Below, in pieces: positions 11,445 to 23,949 of a stretch of DNA of 64,000 bases. The notes below the pieces were generated by a model. That model ran no database searches. It was not told the DNA's origin and was given only the letters and a program-made list of their open reading frames with translations. This DNA comes from Euphorbia lathyris (taxonomy: Eukaryota > Streptophyta > Magnoliopsida > Malpighiales > Euphorbiaceae): positions 16,533,001 to 16,597,000 of the forward strand of contig NC_088914.1 of the NCBI RefSeq assembly GCF_963576675.1, read 5' to 3'. Each line of letters begins with the position of its first letter. The stretch's first letter is position 1. Made by a program: the position numbers and the translations under genes.

Positions 11445-11996
11445 CCACGTTTTCGAAACATATGAAGAATCTAAGTCATGTAAGTAAAAAAATTTATTCA
11501 TTAATAAGAAAAACAAAAAAAAAATGTGAATAGTGATTGGACCGATGATAAAATAGAATATCTCTACACACGGACAATGATTGAATTGATTGTATAAAAA
11601 GATAGAAAACAAAAATGATCAATATATTGAGTGAGACTTTGATAGTGATTATGTATTAAAGAATGACTCTTGGTAATCAAACAATTGAAGAGCCGGCAAC
11701 AATTTATTTAGGATACTTAGTTGATATATATTCATACAATATATTATAAGATATGGATTGATAAATGAAATGAAATGGAGGGACCCTAACTTTTGAATAT
11801 ATATATTTGGAGTGCAAATTTGTCTCATGAATCATGATACATAAATAAAAAGAGGATAGGGTTTTCTTTCTTTTTTATATAAAAGTGGTTGAAGCATTAA
11901 CAGAAAAGTTGTAAAAATATAGGTATAGGATGTTGATATATCATATTATATAACACCCACCCGTGAATTAAATTAAGTTATCCTCTTCCTTCTTAT
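11445..11996. other. intergenic, upstream of the serine-rich-related gene
   Basis: AT-rich with no coding signal. It presumably includes the promoter of the gene starting at 12051. Confidence 0.5.
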
Positions 11997-12004
11997 TATA
12001 TAAA
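11997..12004 (+). promoter_or_regulatory. putative TATA box
   Basis: TATATAAA lies 47 bp before the ATG at 12051. With the usual spacing of about 30 bp, transcription would start near 12030 and give a very short leader. Confidence 0.45.
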
Positions 12005-12050
12005 GGTCTGTTAATTTACCTTTCTTGTAACAGTTTGATTGAGGATAAGC

Positions 12051-12281
12051 ATGGAAAGTGAAGAGATGAAGAAGATGAAGGTGGAGATTCCAGCAGCAGC
12101 AGCAGGGTCTCAGCTGACAAGACAGACAAGTGCTACGAAGAATACTTGCTTATGCTCCCCAACTTCTCATGCTGGTTCTTTTAGGTGCAGGCTTCATCGT
12201 CTTCAACCTACCAAAAGCATGGAATCTGATACTAAGGACCTTGATGCCACTGTTAATGGAGACAAATTTTCAGGTCTATAG
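12051..12281 (+). CDS. small serine-rich-related protein
   Basis: A 76-residue intronless frame. The central word NTCLCSPTSHAGSFRCRLHR matches the conserved core of the plant serine-rich-protein-related family (from memory CLCSPTxHxGSFRCRxHR in Arabidopsis members). The function of that family is not established. I chose the ATG at 12051 (context AAGCATGG) because upstream in-frame codons contain no earlier ATG; a TTG at 12039 is in frame but is not a normal plant start. Residues 1-20 are charged and then Ala-rich; the C-terminus is polar. A TATA box lies 47 bp upstream. It is shorter than many family members, so a truncated but expressed copy is possible. Confidence 0.65.
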   Translation: MESEEMKKMKVEIPAAAAGSQLTRQTSATKNTCLCSPTSHAGSFRCRLHRLQPTKSMESDTKDLDATVNGDKFSGL

Positions 12282-13228
12282 TCTAATTTTCCAACAATGT
12301 TATGTCCTACTTAATTATAAGTAAACTCTATGTATAAAATTGGGCAATGGTAGTATCGAGGTTTTGAAATTTTATTAACGATATAGACATGTGGAACCAA
12401 TGCGATGAACTATTGATTTATGTTAGATCTATGTATGAAACAGTGAAATGTTAATTTGGTTTTATGTATGTGTTACCTAAGTTCTATTAGAGTCTGCGTG
12501 TAATTAAAATTAGTGTTAATACTGTATGATTTTATATGTATGTTAATTTGGTTTTATGTATGATTTTATATGTCGAGTTTTAAATCTGTTATTGTCATAA
12601 CTATATAGCTAAATTTATAGTTTAGGTGGTGCAAATATGAAACCAATTTAAAGAAATGTTGATTTGTGTTGTATATTTTGCGGTTAATGGAGTCTAAAAT
12701 TAATCTATTTATAAAATGTTGATACTAACATTGTACGGTTTTATACGTGAAGCAAAATTTATTCTACCCCATATATTAATTTCATTTTATTATGATTCAA
12801 ATAGTTTTACCATCCCTTCCTCCAATTGTATATACCTTTTAAGTCAATTGATTTCTTGAAGTAGGGTGTTTAACTGAAATAGATCGAAATAACCGATCGA
12901 ACCTATAAATTTCGGTTTTCAGTTTGGTTATTCGGTCTATTAGGTCCGGTTTCAATCTTAGTTTGTAAAATATATCAATAATATCAATCGGTTCGGTTTT
13001 TGTGATAAAATAACTAAATTAAACAAATCAATCGAAATAAAAATTAATTAAATTTATTATTTATAAATTATGTATTAGTTAATTATGAATTGTCTAATCT
13101 GAAATTTTTTTAATTTATGAATTTACTAATTAAGTTTTAAATTATATAATAGTTTATATTAATGACTGATTTTAGATAACCTTTTCAAACAAGTAGTTAC
13201 AAGGGAATAGATAGACGGACTTAAGTCA
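12282..13228. other. AT-rich intergenic sequence with CGGTTCGG-type repeat words
   Basis: No gene. Around 12880-13010 there are repeated CCGATCGAACC / CGGTTCGGTTTT words typical of plant MITE ends. A similar patch with inverted words occurs at 17575-17705. Confidence 0.4.
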
Positions 13229-14004
13229 TCTCCAACCATGCTCTCTATTTAGTCAACTCTATCTTTAAATATAGAGTTGTTAGGCCATCTCCAACCATGC
13301 ACTCTATTTACCCTACTCTATTTTTATTTTTCTCTACTTTATCTTTAAATATAGAGTTGCTCCAGTAAAACTTCTCCAACCATCTACTCTATTTTACCTA
13401 CTCTTTAAATATTTTATTATTATTATATTCATTTTTCACATAACATTTATATTCTTTATATTATTAATCAAAATATATCCATTTATTAATTTTTATCATG
13501 TTTTATAATTTAATATTTTTATTTTAAACTAAATAATTAAATGATAATTATTAAACAAAAAGTATATAAAACAAACTATAATATAAATTAAAAATAAATA
13601 TAATATAAAACAAAACACAAAATATAAATTAGTAAAACAAATACTAAGATTTAAAAAAAAATTAATATTATATCATTACTTGCCTTGCTGCAAAGATGCT
13701 TCTTATATGCAGTACCACAAACCTTGCTGCATCTTTACAGTAAGGTTATCCAGCTCCATTGGAGCTGGATTTTCAAGGGCACTCTATATTTAGAGTGTCA
13801 TTGGAGATGCCCAGTAAAACTTCTTCAACTATCTACTTTATTTTACCTACTCTTTAAATATTTTATTATTATTATATTCATTTTTCACATAACATTTATA
13901 TTCTTTATATTATTAATCAAAATATATCCATTTATTAATTTTTATCATGTTTTACAATTTAATATTTTTATTTTAAACTAAATAATTAAATGATAATTAT
14001 TAAA
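13229..14004. repeat. MITE-like cluster with a 194-bp direct repeat
   Basis: The segments 13362-13555 and 13811-14004 are nearly identical, both 194 bp. The block opens with CATCTCCAACCATGC (twice, about 13229 and 13285) and the inverse CATTGGAGATGCC lies at about 13800, giving inverted ends. A related end fragment (CCATTGGAGCTGGATTT) recurs at about 17278. Class and target duplication are unresolved. Confidence 0.55.
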
Positions 14005-14221
14005 GTCAATAATTAATAATTCAATTAATTATTATTATTATTATTTTGAAATATATTTTTATAATATTGGAAAAAATATAAGATTTAACATGAACAAAGA
14101 AATATATTAAAAAATTAAAACATTTCAATAACGCTAAAGAGAAATTACATTAAAAAAAATTAAAAACATTTCAAAAACACTAAAGGAAAGTACATTAAAA
14201 TTTGTACCTGAAATTTGATCA

Positions 14222-16018
14222 TGTGCGGTATCACATCCGACCCTAAACGACCTCAATCGGCATCGGGCGTGAAATAAAAAGATCATAATCAATACTTAGG
14301 AGTCTCCAATTTATCCAAATATCATTATATTACAATTGAAATACCAAAGTTCTAACCAAAATTCTATCAATAAGCAGCCAACTTCTAAATCTCGCCAAAT
14401 CAGTTGGTAACCTTCTCTATATCCTGTACTTTCTCACCTAAAAACATTAAAACATTTAAAAACGTGAGACAAAAATCTCAGTAAGAAATTATCAACTATA
14501 AAAACCAACTTTACTCAAAAAACTCAGTAAAAAATTATCAACTATAAAAACCAACTTTACTTAACATACCTGTATATATACATTTATCAAAGGATTTAAT
14601 CAAAACCTTATAGAATATACTCAAAACTTAAGTTCATAATATAGTCAAAGTAGTAAACCAAAACCATAAAAATATATAAGCTTGTATCCATTCTTCAGTT
14701 CAAAACCTTATAAAATATTGTAATCAAATAAGTGTTTTATCAAACCAACTCGTATTTAATCAAACGTAAAACCTTATATCAAAATCCATCATAACCGAAA
14801 ACATAATCCAAATGAACTTAAAACATTGTATCCATCCTCCAGTTTCTCCCCTTAAGTATCAATCCATAATCATATATATAATCGAGACGTCTCTTAACAT
14901 TGCCTATCCCATATGGTCTTACCCAACACTTCGCTGCCATACCCAATAGGTCTTCAGGCTGTGTACACAGGCCATGTCCCTCACTGAACATGGTCTTCAA
15001 ATATAAAACCACCAATTCGGATAACTCTCGATGGATATAAAATCATAAAATCATAACGTGCTCCAATTTCCTTTCACAATCAAATTCCAAACTATTTCAT
15101 AACCATAAATCATTTGGCTTCAATTAGCCCTTTTGTATCATAAAAATCATATTTGGACTTCAATCCAAAATAATAACAACAATAACTGCAACGGATTTCT
15201 CAATCCAAAAACAATTCGTAAGAAATCATCAAATTCATTTTGTTCAATATAAATATATATTGAAACCAAAAACATATATGTATATATGTAAATCAACCAA
15301 ATCAAGCCTTAAATCAACATAATCAAGTAAAATCTGAAATTCACATAGAAGCATAATTAATAGCTTCATTTGAACCGTAATTTCACAATAAAAAGCAAAA
15401 TCATGAAAAACCCCAATTTACAAAATTCCTGCATAACCCTAAAATATCAATTTCTGAAAATTCTTTGATTATATATATATCTATATACATAAAACTCAAA
15501 ATATAGTTGATAGTTACTTACCTTAGTCACTAATTGAAGAAAATACATCCGTTCAATTCGCCTCTAAATCATGTCTAAGCCGTTTCCCTCCAAATACTGC
15601 CGAAACTCAAAAACTCTTCGGTTAGGACTTAGAACTATGCATAAGGATTCTATAGTTTCAATTTCGAGTGATTCGGATGGTCGAATCTCCGTAAATCAAA
15701 GAAACGATGAAGAAACGGTTCAGAGAAAACCGATGAATTTGAAAAGAAAAAGAAACAGAAAAAGAAAAGAATAAAAGAAGATGATGATGATCCGCAACTC
15801 TGGAACAATTTAGAAGATATATATTGGCAAATATCACGTTTGATCCTCCATCTTTTTATAATCTTTTAAAAATTATCTAAACTTTTAATATATACCTAAA
15901 ACCATCAAATTAACTCCAAACTTTTCCTATAGCACCAAATAAAAATCACACACCTAATAATTATAATATATACTAATATCAAAATATAAATTCTAAGAAT
16001 TTAGACATGGACGTGACA
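14222..16018 (-). mobile_element. probable chromovirus (Tekay-like) 3' LTR
   Basis: Directly beside it (16019-16056) the minus strand carries GAATTTCGAGGACGAAATTT and then AAGGTGGGGAGAAT, the classic end of plant chromovirus pol. The LTR then starts TGTCACG on the minus strand and would end near GATGTGATACCGCACA at 14222. No second LTR was seen and the distal target site is unclear. Identification rests on the pol-tail motif. Confidence 0.5.
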
Positions 16019-17768
16019 ATTCTCCCCACCTTAAGAAATTTCGTCCTCGAAATTCACATTCTCTAATCTAAATTTTATTCCTCAAATAATCTCCAAGATC
16101 ACAAAATTATTTCACATTATCAAGATTCCCCATAATCATCATAAGACCACAAATTCTAATGTTTCCTTCCATTAACTCCATCATTTATCCATATCCACAT
16201 CACTGTAACAATTATTTATACATAACTCTTAGTAACTCTTAATTTCAACCTAGTTAATTCCATCACCATAATCCACAATAAAACTTCAAATATCATTCGT
16301 ATCTTCCTAACAGACACCAAATCTCACTTTAATAAATTTAAATCACAATTGATTCCATCAATTGCATATATATATCAATTATATTTCACCTATCTCCAAG
16401 TTTTACAGACTTCAAAAATATCACTTTTGAACCGCTAATATGTACGATATTATATTTTTCTTAAACTTCAAATAATTCGAATCAATGATTTGCATCAGCA
16501 TATAATCTTACTTCATCATAATAATAATACTTATATCTATAATTTTTCACTCCAATCATGATTCGTATCATTCACTTCAATCATCATCATCAATCAAATA
16601 TAAACCTCACTATGATGATACAATTTCCTATCAATACGAATCAGTTCCTAAAATCTTTATATCAACATCACTCTTATAATTCTCCATTTAACTCCTCAAA
16701 ATCAATTAAGCTAACATGTTATTTTTTTTAATCATCACTATATATATCCTTTATCCATCTAAAGAAACTTCAATCTTTCCTCCAAACCATATAATCAAGG
16801 AAGATAGAGTACCTAAATTACGATAATCAATGTTTTTTTTTGTCTTTTCCAAACTCCAAATAATATCTTTACACCCATAAAAGTCAATAAATCTATAATA
16901 TCATTCGATTTCTTATTTGACCTATAAACAGCTAAATTGATCCTTATATAAACTTAAACCATAATTACACAAACGTCAACTAAAAATAACTCTCTTAATT
17001 TCCTACCTCAAACTGTGCTTAAGATCAGAAAAATTTGTCCTCAAAATTCATATCTTAATTATTTCCTCAAACACTATTTAAGCTTACTAAATTTTCATAC
17101 GTGACATGCGGAATATGTTAAAGGATTTTGAAAAATTTGTAAATAATGAACCAGTTCGCAAGCATAAGGTTGCGAAGAAACATTCTGAATCGTATGTTTT
17201 TATAATAATAATTCGTGTAATGTTTTATAATTCGTGTAATGTTTTTCTAATTTATCTTTACCGCAAGCATATTCAGTTCCATTGGAGCTGGATTTTTCAA
17301 GGACTCCCTATAGAGAGCTTTTAAAGTTGTTCTCCACTTACTAATTATGTTTTCAACTTTTAGTTTTTAATAATTAATTAGATTTAATTCATTTTATGAT
17401 TAGATAATTTAATATCATAATTTGATAAGTTGATATACAAAAGGTAAATGTATATTGAAGAATATGATATAATATATAATAACATATTATAATACAATTG
17501 TTTCATTGTAATAATATATAATAACATAATATAAAATAATAAATTAGAATAATTTATTTAGTATGCGTTGAAAGTGATAAACCGAACATAACTGAAATAT
17601 TTGGCTCGGCTCCTTACTATTATTTGGTTAGATTATGTTCAATTCTCATTTTAGATCTTTTTAAATTTGTTCGGTTAAACCGAACCGACCGTTCAATATA
17701 GGATGAACTAATTGAACGTTTAAATCTTTGCAATTCAATTTATTAACCTTAACATATTGTAAAATGAG
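16019..17768. other. AT-rich sequence after the chromovirus tail
   Basis: Apart from the short pol-end motif at 16019-16056 and a diverged echo of it near 17025-17060, nothing coding was seen. It contains a MITE-end fragment at about 17270-17330 and CGGTTAAACCGAACCG words at about 17670-17690. Confidence 0.4.
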
Positions 17769-19306
17769 CAGGGCCGTTCCTGACCTTTTAGAGGCCCGGG
17801 GCGAGATGATAATTTGGGCCCTCCATATATACATTCTACTTTTTTTTTAAATTGTAGGTCAGATGATTTTTTTTTTTTAATTATTATAAAGGATAAGATA
17901 CAAATTCAGTCATATTGTTATTAGGAGAGAGCAATCAGCGTTCATGCATAAATAGTGTAATTTTAAACCTAACATTTATCAATTGGTATAGTTTCGAGCT
18001 TAATTGACAAAAATGAGGTTTTTTTATATGTAATTTCTTGTTCTATCCTCGCTCCAACCTCCACTGTTCTGGTCACTCAATATGGTTTGAAGTTGCACAT
18101 TTCATGTTAATGAAAAGAACTCATTTTTAATCAACTAGGCTTGAAATTGCACCAACTCGTAAAGGTTATTTAAAATTGTAATATTTTCTACATAAAAGCT
18201 AAATTGGTAGTTCAATAGTAGCAAATATACTAACTAGAATTATTTATGTACTAAAATAACAAGTATTTATGTCATGTAAAATTGAAAAAGTAAATAAATA
18301 TAGGCAAAAAGTATAATTAAACTCCGAACTTTGGCTGTTTTAAGGATTAAACTCCTGAATTATTTTTTCACATTGAACCCTTTATCATTGATTTTGTTAT
18401 GGATTTGGCCATTGTTTAACTTTTCCGTCGAGTTTAGGAGATGAGAAGATCCATTTGACGATTCTAAAGCTAAATAAGGGTCTAATCCATAACAAAATCA
18501 ATGAATTATTTATGTACTAAAATAACAAGTATTTATGTCATGTAAAATTGAAAAAGTAAATAAATATTGGCAGAAAGTATAATTAAACTCCGAACTTTGG
18601 CTGTTTTAAGGATTAAGCTCTTGATCGATTATTTTTTCACATTGAGCCCTTTATCATTGATTTTGTTATGGATTTGGCCCTTATTTAACTTTTTCGTCGA
18701 GTTTAGGAGATGAGAAGATCGATTTGGCGATTGTAAAGTTAAATAAGGGTCTAATCCATAATAGAATCAATGATCAAAGATTCAATGTGGAAAAATAAAT
18801 GATCAGGGCTTTCATCCTTAATACAGCCAAAGTTCAGAGTTTAATTATGATATTTGTTATAAATATATTATTTTTCAGGTAGATGTTATGCTTACTTTGT
18901 TTTTTACAGAGTAATATGTATTTTGACAATTAAATTTAAGAAAAAAAAATTGAAATGAGATAATAATATTTTTTAGAAAAAATTAAATGGTTATTTCTTT
19001 TATTGAATACATAAATAAATTTGATAATTTTGATTTAACAAAACAACAAAAATGATGGTGATAAAATGGGGTGGAAAGGGAAAAAACATTTGATAATAAT
19101 AAAAATGAGGAGGAGGAGGTTAACCTCCAACCACAAGCTTAATTAGAATCATAAGCCCCTCACTTATACCAACTGAACCAATTCATTTTTATGTTACTTA
19201 TGCATCTCGGTTTTATATATGTACAATCTAAAATATTTTTTTGGGCCCCTTAATATAATGGGCCCTGGGCGGGCGCCCCGCGTTTCATAGCCCAGGGCCG
19301 GCCCTG
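17769..19306. mobile_element. non-autonomous hAT element
   Basis: Terminal inverted repeats CAGGGCCGTTCCTG (left) and CAGGGCCGGCCCTG (right, inverted) are flanked by a perfect 8-bp duplication AAAATGAG at 17761-17768 and 19307-19314. That is the hAT signature. There is no transposase frame. The interior contains a second MITE (about 18305-18855). Confidence 0.85.
18238..18855. repeat. inverted-repeat MITE with a 265-bp tandem duplication
   Basis: The word GTATAATTAAACTCCGAACT and its inverse near 18830-18850 form terminal inverted repeats. The stretch from 18238 repeats from 18503 with a 265-bp period, so the left arm and its flank are present twice. Nested in the hAT element. Confidence 0.6.
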
Positions 19307-19928
19307 AAAATGAGTATGATGAGGGCATCTCCGACACATGCCTGAAGAAAGGAGCCAATTGTGTCGAAGTCAACGACACACCCCAAGCAAGTGCAAGGAC
19401 TACTGATTTTTAGCCCGACACGTTGTATCGAGCCCTCCAAACTTTCTATCAGAGCTTGGGTGTTTTACACATCGTGGCACTTAGTGACACATCGTGTCAT
19501 GCCGATGACACATCGTGCCACTAGATGACACGTCGTGTCACATTACTTGGAGGACAATCCGACCATTTCTTTTTTGCTGCCATTTTCTGCACATTTTTTG
19601 TATTTACTATTTTGCCCTCCGAATTTTACTGTTTTGCCATTTGGGTTTAATCATCCAAATGCCATTTAGCCTTTTGTCCCTTTATTACTCCTAAACTTGG
19701 CTCTTCTTGGTGTAACCGCGGTGGGGATTTATTTGTCTTTTGAAGAGGTATATAGTCCTATCTTTTTGTAAGAAACTCAACTTTTTATGAAATTGAATCA
19801 AAAATAGCTTCTATTGTTGGGAGCTTTAATCTTATACTTAGGATTCACTCATTCAAGCTAGGCTTGAGAAGAAACATCTTTGTGGATTTAAGATTAAAAT
19901 CCTTATCTCGATTTCGATCCGTATCAGT

Positions 19929-19940
19929 TGGTATCAGAGC
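19929..19940 (+). promoter_or_regulatory. retrotransposon primer-binding site (iMet tRNA)
   Basis: TGGTATCAGAGC, complementary to the 3' end of initiator Met tRNA, lies two bases after the LTR end. Confidence 0.85.
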
Positions 19941-19976
19941 CGAGTCGTTTTCCTTCCCGGAGACTTCTTCTTGGTA

Positions 19977-20755
19977 ATGGTTCAACAACGTCCCCAACAA
20001 GAAACTATAGAGTCCAATGATAAGAGGTTTGAAGAGATTGAGTCCTTCATGAAGAGATTGAGTAACACTCTTCAAGAGAAAAATAAAAGGCATCAAGCAA
20101 GTATGTGAGAGTTGGCTCTTTTCATTGAAGAACTCAAGCTAGAGGTCTAAAATACCCACCCACAACCCACTGGAGATCCTCACTAGAGGCAAGAAGAGCT
20201 TATTCGGCCTCAACCTAAATGACACTTGACACTACCCCCTAGGCGAAATCCATTGCAACAACAAATGGACCCTCAGTTTCATGAGGTAAAGTGCCCTAAT
20301 CCCGTTATTATCTGAAATGCCGATAGTGATACTGACAGGTATGCTTTTGATGATTTTGAACCATATAGGATTGCTAGGAATATGGGTATCCATAATGATA
20401 TTGATGTTGTTGGCCCTAGGCATATAAATGCTAGGAATACGAATGTTGTGAATAATGTTGATATTGTTGGCCCTAGGCATATGAATGCTATGTATATGGA
20501 TATTGTGAATGATGTTGATGCAAGTGGTTATGGAAGGAGGAATTATGGTGGATGGGATCCTTATATGGAGAATGTAAATGTTTGAGGAGGATATGGGGGA
20601 AACTTTGATAGAGATGATGTCTTCAAATTGAAAATTGACTTACATTCCTTTGGGGTGAACTTGACATTGAAGGGTTTCTTGATTAGCTTTTAGAAGTAGA
20701 GAGGTTCTTTGAGTATGCCAGGATACCGGATGAGAGGAAGGTTCAGTTGGGTGTT
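19977..20755 (+). pseudogene. gypsy gag, broken
   Basis: Starts MVQQRPQQET at 19977 and hits a stop after about 43 codons. Further on, with frame changes, it reads a KLKIDLHSFG stretch and EVERFFEYARIPDERKVQL, the gypsy gag core (family form RFFEYAEIPEERKVKL). Between them two copies of a roughly 20-residue unit containing VGPRH lie in tandem at about 20395-20520. Truncated before the zinc knuckle and all of pol. Confidence 0.75.
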
Positions 20756-21560
20756 TTTTAGACCATACCTCTTTGGGTGTTTTTATGCCAATGGATGCAT
20801 GCAGAGACCATATACGAAGATGTATCAACAACTTCAACCGAAAATGGCTTCTCTAAACCACCATTAGAAACATACATCGTTCTCTCACGATGACTATCAT
20901 ATTCACGCATTTAGTAAAGTCGTTCTATTATGGTTGGTAAGTTCATGTGCATGCCTGATTATTCATTCATTCTAACAAAATTAATTAAATTCTCTAGAAA
21001 CAAATTCAAGATAATTGTCAGTCCGGACACATTTGATTTGTCTTTTAGTTTGTTTCTCAATCATGGTTGTCCATAATTTGAATCTTTCAAACACACCATT
21101 CGTATTTGCAAGAAAGAAAACTCAATTATTAGTAAAGGTTAACATGTACCTTACACCATCAATGGATGGCTCTTTTGAAGGATCCCATATATCGAAATGA
21201 ATATGTAGCCAAATGCCTATTTGAACTATGAATCCTAATGTCGAAACTGAGCCGCCGGTGTTTTTCAAAAACACAATGCTCGTAAAACTCCAAGCCAATA
21301 TTATTTTGACTTCCAATAGACCTTTATGACATACCTCTACGGTACCTTTCTCAATCATATGCCAAATTCTCAAGTGTCATAATTTGAAAGCATCAGATAA
21401 ACCAGGTGAAACATATGTTAAGCCTATATTAGTCTTTCATTAGAACAAGTGCTCTAGAAGACACTTCCAGTACTCATCCACAAGTAGTAAATTTGCACCC
21501 ATTATTATCAAGAGTGTCCAAAAAGATTATAATTTCTCTTATAATACTATCATACATACG
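20756..21560 (-). pseudogene. copia fragment: pre-integrase and integrase, broken
   Basis: The minus strand reads the degenerate RIWHMIEKGTVEVCHKGLL (family LWHxRLGHMSxKG), DPSKEPSIDGVRYMLTF, FERFKLWTTMIEKQTKRQIK, CVRTDNYLEFVSREFN and SNGGLEKPFSVEVVDTSSYM, the GAG-pre-integrase and integrase core of copia. Many stops and frameshifts. The junction with the gypsy gag lies near 20755. Confidence 0.75.
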
Positions 21561-22859
21561 AAAATTAATAGTCCTAATACCATGAATCTTACATAAAGAA
21601 TAATTATTTATAAAAACAACACCACTAGCTAGTAATAAATTCAATGAAGAAAATATCTCCTTATAAGAACATATCTAGTGATGAAATGCAATTTGGCCAA
21701 TCAACTAGGTCTCCCTACCCATCGCGTCCACGCCATTCAAGGACGACGACACCATCCGATGTACCAAGGGTATTAAGGACTTTATATATCCCATAGCCCA
21801 AACCTATAAATAAAGAGATCTCATCCAATGGTAAGAGGACCAACCTTTCTCTCTTTACTCTCTTTGTATACATTATCACCTTGCGCATGGTTCCACGAAA
21901 CCAACATATTTTTCACCTTTTTTTTTGTGTAGTTTTGTTTCAAATGCTCGATGTTTTGGTGAAGAATTTTGACCTTTTGTAAGACTTTCTTCGTAAGAAA
22001 CCGGTTCAATAGCATTTAGATAGTGTTCTTTTGGTCTACATCTAACTATTTGAACCTCAAGACTTTAAAACGCGTCTACATATATTAAAAACACACCTTA
22101 ATAATAAATTACAATCACTTCCTCTCCATTTTCAAAGTGAAATTCAATTCAATTCTGCTCCCATCATTATTCCTTACATCATTTCTTACTCAAGCCTTCT
22201 ATCCGATACCAATCACCCTAGACCGGATTGTTATATTTTAAAGTGTATTTTTTAGGTAGAGACAAGGGAATTCACTTCCTAAACATTAGCATTGAGTGCA
22301 AAATTATGAAGTTTTAAAGATATCATAAGAACGAAGAGTGTAAAGGAATTCAAGTGAAACATAGGGCATGACTTGAAGGGAACAAGAGGAGTGACATAGT
22401 AAGTTAGAAAATTTTATTGTTAATTTGTTTGTTAAAGGCAACTTATGATGACTATAATGACTGCAATGATGAACACAACAATGATACCCACACTTTCAAT
22501 GATGCCTTAAGCTCCTCTCAATTCACAATTTTATCTTATTTTTTATTGAAAAAAATCGTTTTTCTCCTATGATATTTTTATTATTGTTGATTAAGTTCCT
22601 AATCTTTTAATTTGATATATTAAACTTCTGATTAATTATAATAGCACATATTAAATTATGTGTTAGTAATAATAATAATAAAAAAAAACTAGTTGTGTTG
22701 TGAATATAAAAAATTATGTTATAATTGTTCCTCATAATCTATATCTGAAATTACATTGTTTACAATTTAGCACGAAATTTTACCTTTTTTTAGTAGCATT
22801 AGACACATAAAAAGTTAATTCAAACTTTTATAGATGGAATTTTAAATCTAAATGAAATT
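21561..22859. other. AT-rich intergenic sequence
   Basis: No gene or clear element ends. A TATAAATAAAGAGATCTC word at about 21803-21823 next to a C-rich stretch could be part of an unplaced LTR, but nothing else supports this. Confidence 0.4.
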
Positions 22860-22871
22860 AACAACGTTCTT

Positions 22872-23462
22872 GAGCTGGGTCTATTAAGAGAAAGGATGTC
22901 CATCTCTTTGGCTGGAGTAGGCCTAGCGGAGGGATGGTGAAATTAAACACGGATGACTCTTGCCTAAAAGATGGTAAAATTGCTGCTGGAGGGGTGTAGA
23001 GATATGCAGGAGGTGGTTGGGTGTCTGGGTTTGCTCAGAATTTGGGTATGAGTTCTTCCTTTTCTGCGGAGCTTTGGAGGATTTATTCTGGCCTCAGGTT
23101 AGCTATTAATCTGGGGTTGAAGAAGCTGCTCGTGGAATCTGATAATCTGGAAGCTGTCAGAATGTTCTCTGATATTAATGCTATTTGTTTAAATAGCCAG
23201 AACTTAATCAAAGGGATTAGAAGGTTATGTTCTTCTTTGAGTCCATCAGTTTCTGCCATATTTTCAGGAGCAGAATAGGGTGGCGGACCGTCTTGCAGCA
23301 GATGGCCATGTGAGGATTTTGGGGGTCTCTACCTTCTCTTCACCTCCTAGTTTCCTTTCTTCTCTTCTGTTGGATGATATGGTGGAGGTCAGTTTTCCTA
23401 GACTGATCCCGGGTTAAGCTCTTTATTTTGTTGTTGTTTGTTTTTCTTTCCTTTCCTAAAAA
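22872..23462 (+). mobile_element. 5'-truncated LINE (L1-type), RNase H end
   Basis: Reads GGMVKLNTDDSCLKDGKIAA, then AELWRIYSGLRLAINLGLKK, LLVESDNLEAVRMFS and, after a frameshift, REQNRVADRLAADGH, i.e. an RVT_3 RNase H domain with a stop at 22997-22999. It ends with a T/A-rich 3' UTR. Flanked by a perfect 12-bp duplication AACAACGTTCTT at 22860-22871 and 23463-23474. Confidence 0.85.
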
Positions 23463-23474
23463 AACAACGTTCTT

Positions 23475-23903
23475 TTCATTGAGTTTTAATATATGTGATT
23501 TGTTTTTCAAACTGGATGAATACAAATACAAATGATGAATGCTTTAATCAACAAAAATAATAAAAATAAAAGTAATGGGCCTCAAATGCTTTTTGTCTAT
23601 TGTTTTGGTCTAAATTCTAAACCTTTTTAATTTCTAAGTGGTAATTTTTTTTTTCCAATTGCATGTACAATTATTCTCAATTATGAGGTTATCTACCTTG
23701 CAACTCATAATTTTGATGATTACAAACCAAAAACAATACAAAAGAAAGGGAGGAACATATAGAATTTGAATAAAATATGCCAACTTTAGTATTATTATTC
23801 CTAAACAGTTTTAGTTTTATTTATTATATATTTTTTAAGATAGGAGTACGATGTCGATTAAAAACTTTTGGTGTTTTTGTTTCAAAATTTTGATTTAAAA
23901 CAT

Positions 23904-23907
<4 letters not shown>
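23475..23907. other. AT-rich intergenic sequence
   Basis: No coding signal or repeat ends seen. Confidence 0.4.

Positions 23908-23945
<38 letters not shown>
23908..23945. repeat. poly-T tract
   Basis: An uninterrupted run of 38 T directly before the inverted-repeat element that starts at about 23947. Confidence 0.9.

Positions 23946-23946
<1 letters not shown>

Positions 23947-23949
<3 letters not shown>

Larger units (their letters stand above)
19317..20755 (+). mobile_element. Ty3/gypsy element fragment: LTR, PBS and gag
   Basis: LTR 19317-19926 (TGATGAGGG...CGTATCA), two bases, then the initiator-Met primer site TGGTATCAGAGC at 19929-19940. A broken gag follows and ends abruptly at about 20755 against antisense copia sequence. 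The LTR carries palindromic GACACATCGTGTC-type words at about 19486-19545. No 3' LTR is present. Confidence 0.8.

Noticed and set aside
12130..12324. Hydrophobic overlapping frame (LLMLVLLGAGFIVFNLP)
   Set aside because: It begins at GTG, lies in another frame of the serine-rich-related gene, and the conserved family motif is in the frame I chose.
20232..20480. 82-codon minus-strand frame with PRANNINII repeats
   Set aside because: Antisense of the tandem unit in the gypsy gag fragment.
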